This document shows positions 6,122 to 8,489 of a stretch of DNA of 8,489 nucleotides, one piece after another (the stretch's first letter is position 1; each line of letters begins with the position of its first letter). Both the position numbers and the translations under genes were made by a program. Below the pieces are notes generated by a model. That model ran no database searches and was not told the origin of the DNA. It saw only the letters and a program-made list of their open reading frames with translations. The stretch spans positions 1-8,489 of the forward strand of contig DRQV01000270.1 in assembly GCA_011371325.1 (NCBI GenBank), given 5' to 3'. The stretch is from Thioploca sp. Its GTDB lineage: Bacteria; Pseudomonadota; Gammaproteobacteria; Beggiatoales; Beggiatoaceae.

Positions 6122-6314
6122 AGGAAACATAGTATTTCCAATTTGCATATCTCCACATACCATTCTAATCTATAAAGTGTTAAAATAATATATAATAAAT
6201 TTGTGATTATGGTGATAATTATAAACTTATTGGATTTCTTTAATTATGTTAGATGTTTTCACTTAAATATATTTGTAAATAAAGGTTACTAAATCCCAAT
6301 AGGAGATATTTTAA
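6122..6314 (+). other. sat leader/intergenic region, AT-rich, no gene seen
   Basis: No open frame with a plausible start is seen here. The region contains one small inverted repeat, GGAAA (6123-6127) and TTTCC (6135-6139). At the end lies a clear Shine-Dalgarno AGGAG (6301-6305), 9 nt before ATG 6315. I recognise no riboswitch, T-box or attenuator fold. If the 6092-6121 promoter is real, most of this is 5' untranslated RNA. Confidence 0.4.
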
Positions 6315-7511
6315 ATGATCAAGCCACATGGCTCTGACACTCTAAACCCGCTCTTTGTCTATAATGAAGATAAACACCACGCATTACAAAAAGAAGCTGA
6401 AACTTTACCTTCTTTATTGTTAAATTCACCTGCTGCTTCTAATGCGGTGATGCTTGGTGCTGGCTACTTTAATCCTTTAACTGGCTATATGAATATTGCT
6501 GATGGATTAAGTGTTGCTAAAGATTTTAAAACTACCAGTGGCTTATTTTGGCCAGTTCCAATTTTTAATCGCACTGACAATGTTGATGCTATTAAAGATG
6601 CTAAACGGATAGCTCTACGAGACCCAAATAAGGAAGGTAATCCAGTATTAGCTATTCAAACGATTGAAGCTATTGAAGAACTGACTACTGAACAGATGAA
6701 TACAATGGCAATAGAATTATTTACTACTACTGATAGTGAACATCCTGGAGCCACTACTTTTCTTAACTCTGGTAAATATGTAATTTCTGGACCTATCCAA
6801 GTATTAAATTTCAGCTATTTCCAAGAAGATTTTCCAGATACTTTTCGTACTGCAGTAGAAATTCGTAATGAAATCAAAGAACGTGGTTGGGAAAAAGTTG
6901 TAGCTTTCCAAACTCGAAATCCAATGCACAGGGCTCATGAAGAACTCTGTCGGATGGCTTATGAAACTTTGAAAACTGACGGTATTTTAGTTCATATGTT
7001 GCTGGGCAAATTAAAACCTGGTGATATTCCAGCTCCAGTGCGTGATGCCGCTATTCGTAAAATGGTAGAAGTATATTTCCCACCAAATACTGTTATGGTC
7101 ACTGGTTATGGGTTTGACATGTTGTATGCTGGGCCACGTGAAGCTGTATTACACGCTACTTTTCGGCAAAATACTGGTTGTACTCACTTTATCGTAGGAC
7201 GAGATCACGCTGGAGTAGGCGATTACTACGGTGCTTTTGATTCTCAAAATATTTTTGATGAAAGAGTACCAAAAGGTGCTTTACAAATAGAAATTTTTAA
7301 AGCCGACCATACTGCTTATTCCAAAAAATTGAATAAAGTAGTAATGATGCGTGATGTTCCAGATCATACTAAAGAAGATTTTGTAATTTTATCTGGTACT
7401 AAGGTGCGTAAAATGTTATCTGAAGGTAAAGATTTACCACCAGAATTTTCTAGGCCAGAAGTTGCTAAAATTTTGATGGAATATTATCAAGAGCAAGCAG
7501 CTAAACAGTAA
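6315..7511 (+). CDS. sat: ATP sulfurylase (sulfate adenylyltransferase), homo-oligomeric Sat type
   Basis: 398-residue cytoplasmic enzyme catalysing ATP + sulfate to and from APS + pyrophosphate. In sulfur-oxidising bacteria it runs toward ATP, releasing sulfate from the APS made by AprAB. An N-terminal PUA-like domain (about 1-170, including GAGYFNPLTGYMN) precedes the catalytic domain. The nucleotide-binding motif QTRNPMHRAH (199-208) is complete, as are LLGKLKPGDIPAPVR (229-243), GPREAVLHATFRQNTGC (273-289) and VGRDHAGVGDYYG (294-306). The C-terminus ILSGTKVRKML...PPEFSRPEV is typical, and there is no APS-kinase extension. It is unrelated to heterodimeric CysDN. ATG 6315 has a strong AGGAG ribosome binding site, unlike most genes here, suggesting high expression. 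aprAB/aprM are not adjacent, and a hairpin follows at 7519-7542. The dissimilatory direction is inferred from the family and not proven by context. Confidence 0.96.
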   Translation: MIKPHGSDTLNPLFVYNEDKHHALQKEAETLPSLLLNSPAASNAVMLGAGYFNPLTGYMNIADGLSVAKDFKTTSGLFWPVPIFNRTDNVDAIKDAKRIALRDPNKEGNPVLAIQTIEAIEELTTEQMNTMAIELFTTTDSEHPGATTFLNSGKYVISGPIQVLNFSYFQEDFPDTFRTAVEIRNEIKERGWEKVVAFQTRNPMHRAHEELCRMAYETLKTDGILVHMLLGKLKPGDIPAPVRDAAIRKMVEVYFPPNTVMVTGYGFDMLYAGPREAVLHATFRQNTGCTHFIVGRDHAGVGDYYGAFDSQNIFDERVPKGALQIEIFKADHTAYSKKLNKVVMMRDVPDHTKEDFVILSGTKVRKMLSEGKDLPPEFSRPEVAKILMEYYQEQAAKQ

Positions 7512-7518
7512 TTAAATA

Positions 7519-7542
7519 TGGTGGGTAATAATTTGCCCACCA
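7519..7542 (+). terminator. Hairpin after sat (terminator-like or 3'-end stabilising)
   Basis: TGGTGGGTAA and TTGCCCACCA pair over 10 bp, one of them a G-U, around a TAAT tetraloop. The hairpin starts 8 nt after the sat stop. The GC-rich core is conspicuous in AT-rich DNA. It is followed by AGATAACTTTC, not a T run, so intrinsic termination would be inefficient; mRNA 3'-end protection is an alternative role. phaB has its own promoter downstream. Confidence 0.6.
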
Positions 7543-7616
7543 AGATAACTTTCAAATTTGTTGTATTAAAAATAATTAGTCACTTTTAATACTTTATAAA
7601 ATATATCGACAATATA

Positions 7617-7625
7617 TGCTACAAT
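7617..7625 (+). promoter_or_regulatory. Extended -10 promoter of phaB
   Basis: TGCTACAAT gives a TG-N-TACAAT extended -10, 28 bp before ATG 7654. No clear -35 lies 16-18 bp upstream, which extended -10 promoters can tolerate. The predicted leader of about 20 nt carries AAGAGG (7641-7646), 7 nt before the ATG, a good Shine-Dalgarno. Confidence 0.5.
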
Positions 7626-7653
7626 GGGTTCTTTTAAATTAAGAGGATTATAA

Positions 7654-8388
7654 ATGACTAATAGAGTTGCACTAGTTACTGGTGGAACTGGTGGGATTGG
7701 AACGGAAATTTGTATAGCATTAGCTAACTCTGGTTATAAAGTTGCAGCTTCTTGGCTACGTGGTGTTGATGATGGCGAAGGTTGGCAAGCTAAACATACA
7801 GAATTTGATTTTGCAATTGCCGAAGGTGATGTATCTAATTTTGATGCTGCTACTAAAATGGTACGAGAAGCTGAGGAAAAGCTTGGAGCAATTGATATTT
7901 TAGTTAATTGTGCTGGTATTACTAAAGATGGTTTTATGCACAAAATGACATCAGATCAGTGGAATTCTGTGTTACGGGTTAACTTAGATAGTGTATTTAA
8001 TGTTACTAAGCAAGTTATTACCGGAATGCGAAATCGTGGTTTTGGACGGATTATCAATATTTCTTCTGTAAATGGTCAAAAAGGTCAGATCGGTCAAGCT
8101 AATTATTCAGCGGCTAAAGCTGGTATACATGGTTTTACTATGGCACTTGCTCAAGAATCGGCTCGTAAAGGTATTACTGTAAATACAATTTCTCCTGGTT
8201 ATATTAATACCTCTATGGTTGCTGCCATGAGTGAAAAAGTTATAAAACAAATGATAAATCAAATTCCAGTTGGACGTTTAGGTAATCCTGATGAAATTGC
8301 CAGAGTTGTAATATTCTTAGCCGCTGAAGAAGCTGGATTTATAACTGGTGCTAATATTGCTATTAATGGTGGTATGCATATGGGTTGA
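7654..8388 (+). CDS. phaB: Acetoacetyl-CoA reductase (PhaB)
   Basis: 244-residue short-chain dehydrogenase that reduces acetoacetyl-CoA to (R)-3-hydroxybutyryl-CoA with NADPH, the monomer-forming step of polyhydroxybutyrate synthesis; cytoplasmic. The Rossmann motif is TGGTGGIG (9-16). The NNAG element reads NCAG (85-88). N110, S138, Y151 and K155 form the catalytic tetrad. PhaB, rather than the fatty-acid reductase FabG, is indicated by ISSVNGQKGQIGQANYS (136-152), HGFTMALAQE (159-168), VNTISPGYI and the terminal NGGMHMG. These match the Cupriavidus PhaB wording closely as I remember it. The start has a good ribosome binding site and its own promoter candidate. phaA and phaC are not in the window. 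A FabG-type role is the less likely alternative. Confidence 0.93.
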   Translation: MTNRVALVTGGTGGIGTEICIALANSGYKVAASWLRGVDDGEGWQAKHTEFDFAIAEGDVSNFDAATKMVREAEEKLGAIDILVNCAGITKDGFMHKMTSDQWNSVLRVNLDSVFNVTKQVITGMRNRGFGRIINISSVNGQKGQIGQANYSAAKAGIHGFTMALAQESARKGITVNTISPGYINTSMVAAMSEKVIKQMINQIPVGRLGNPDEIARVVIFLAAEEAGFITGANIAINGGMHMG

Positions 8389-8489
8389 AAACAGTTGAAC
8401 TCCATTAAATCTTATTAAAACTTTATATTTAAAGCAATAATTATTACTGACACATGATTAAGAATTGCTACATAAGCGAAATTGCAACT
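8389..8489. other. Intergenic sequence after phaB, nothing recognised
   Basis: 101 bp of AT-rich DNA to the right edge. I see no strong hairpin with a T tract, no start with a ribosome binding site and no tRNA. It could be the phaB 3' region or the leader of a gene beyond the edge. Confidence 0.4.

Noticed and set aside
6050..6314. Template repeat of a diversity-generating retroelement next to the FGE-domain gene
   Set aside because: I compared the region with the gene's 3' end; there is no adenine-rich near-copy and no reverse transcriptase in the window.
7734..7943. Minus-strand open frame inside phaB
   Set aside because: Antisense shadow of an unambiguous PhaB reading frame.

Overview
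This 8.5-kb window is visibly AT-rich, roughly one third G+C by eye. It reads as chromosomal DNA of a low-GC proteobacterium, most likely a gammaproteobacterium with sulfur-oxidising and polyhydroxybutyrate (PHB) metabolism. The clues are a homo-oligomer-type ATP sulfurylase (sat) typical of sulfur oxidisers, a PhaB-type acetoacetyl-CoA reductase, a tRNA with an encoded CCA end, and a membrane-anchored FGE/sulfatase-modifying-factor-like protein of a kind common in Thiotrichales. The taxonomic placement is inference; no rRNA is present.

Layout. 1-596: 3' end of a DNA-specificity (S) subunit of a restriction-modification system, entering from the left edge, then a short in-frame open stretch after its stop. 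597-673 (minus): tRNA with anticodon CAU, with its own promoter at 698-725. 810-1793 (plus): pdxA, vitamin B6 synthesis. 1788-2702 (minus): rsmH, 16S rRNA methyltransferase, converging on pdxA with a 6-bp overlap of the stop regions. 2758-3576 (plus): a nitrilase-superfamily amidohydrolase, divergent from rsmH. 3648-4448 and 4535-6049 (plus): tandem paralogues sharing a cytoplasmic coiled coil plus one membrane helix. Only the second carries a periplasmic FGE-like domain. 6315-7511 (plus): sat, behind a 265-bp leader region. 7654-8388 (plus): phaB, with its own extended -10 promoter and a good ribosome binding site.

The housekeeping genes are not in their usual neighbourhoods: rsmH lies outside the division/cell-wall cluster, pdxA lacks surA/ksgA, sat lacks aprAB, and phaB lacks phaA/phaC. 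The window is therefore a string of mostly single-gene transcription units rather than one pathway operon. The least explained part is the coiled-coil tandem at 3648-6049. It looks like a local duplication in which one copy is an anchored FGE-like ectodomain protein and the other has only a 28-residue cysteine-containing tail. No mobile element, CRISPR array, reverse transcriptase or rRNA was seen.
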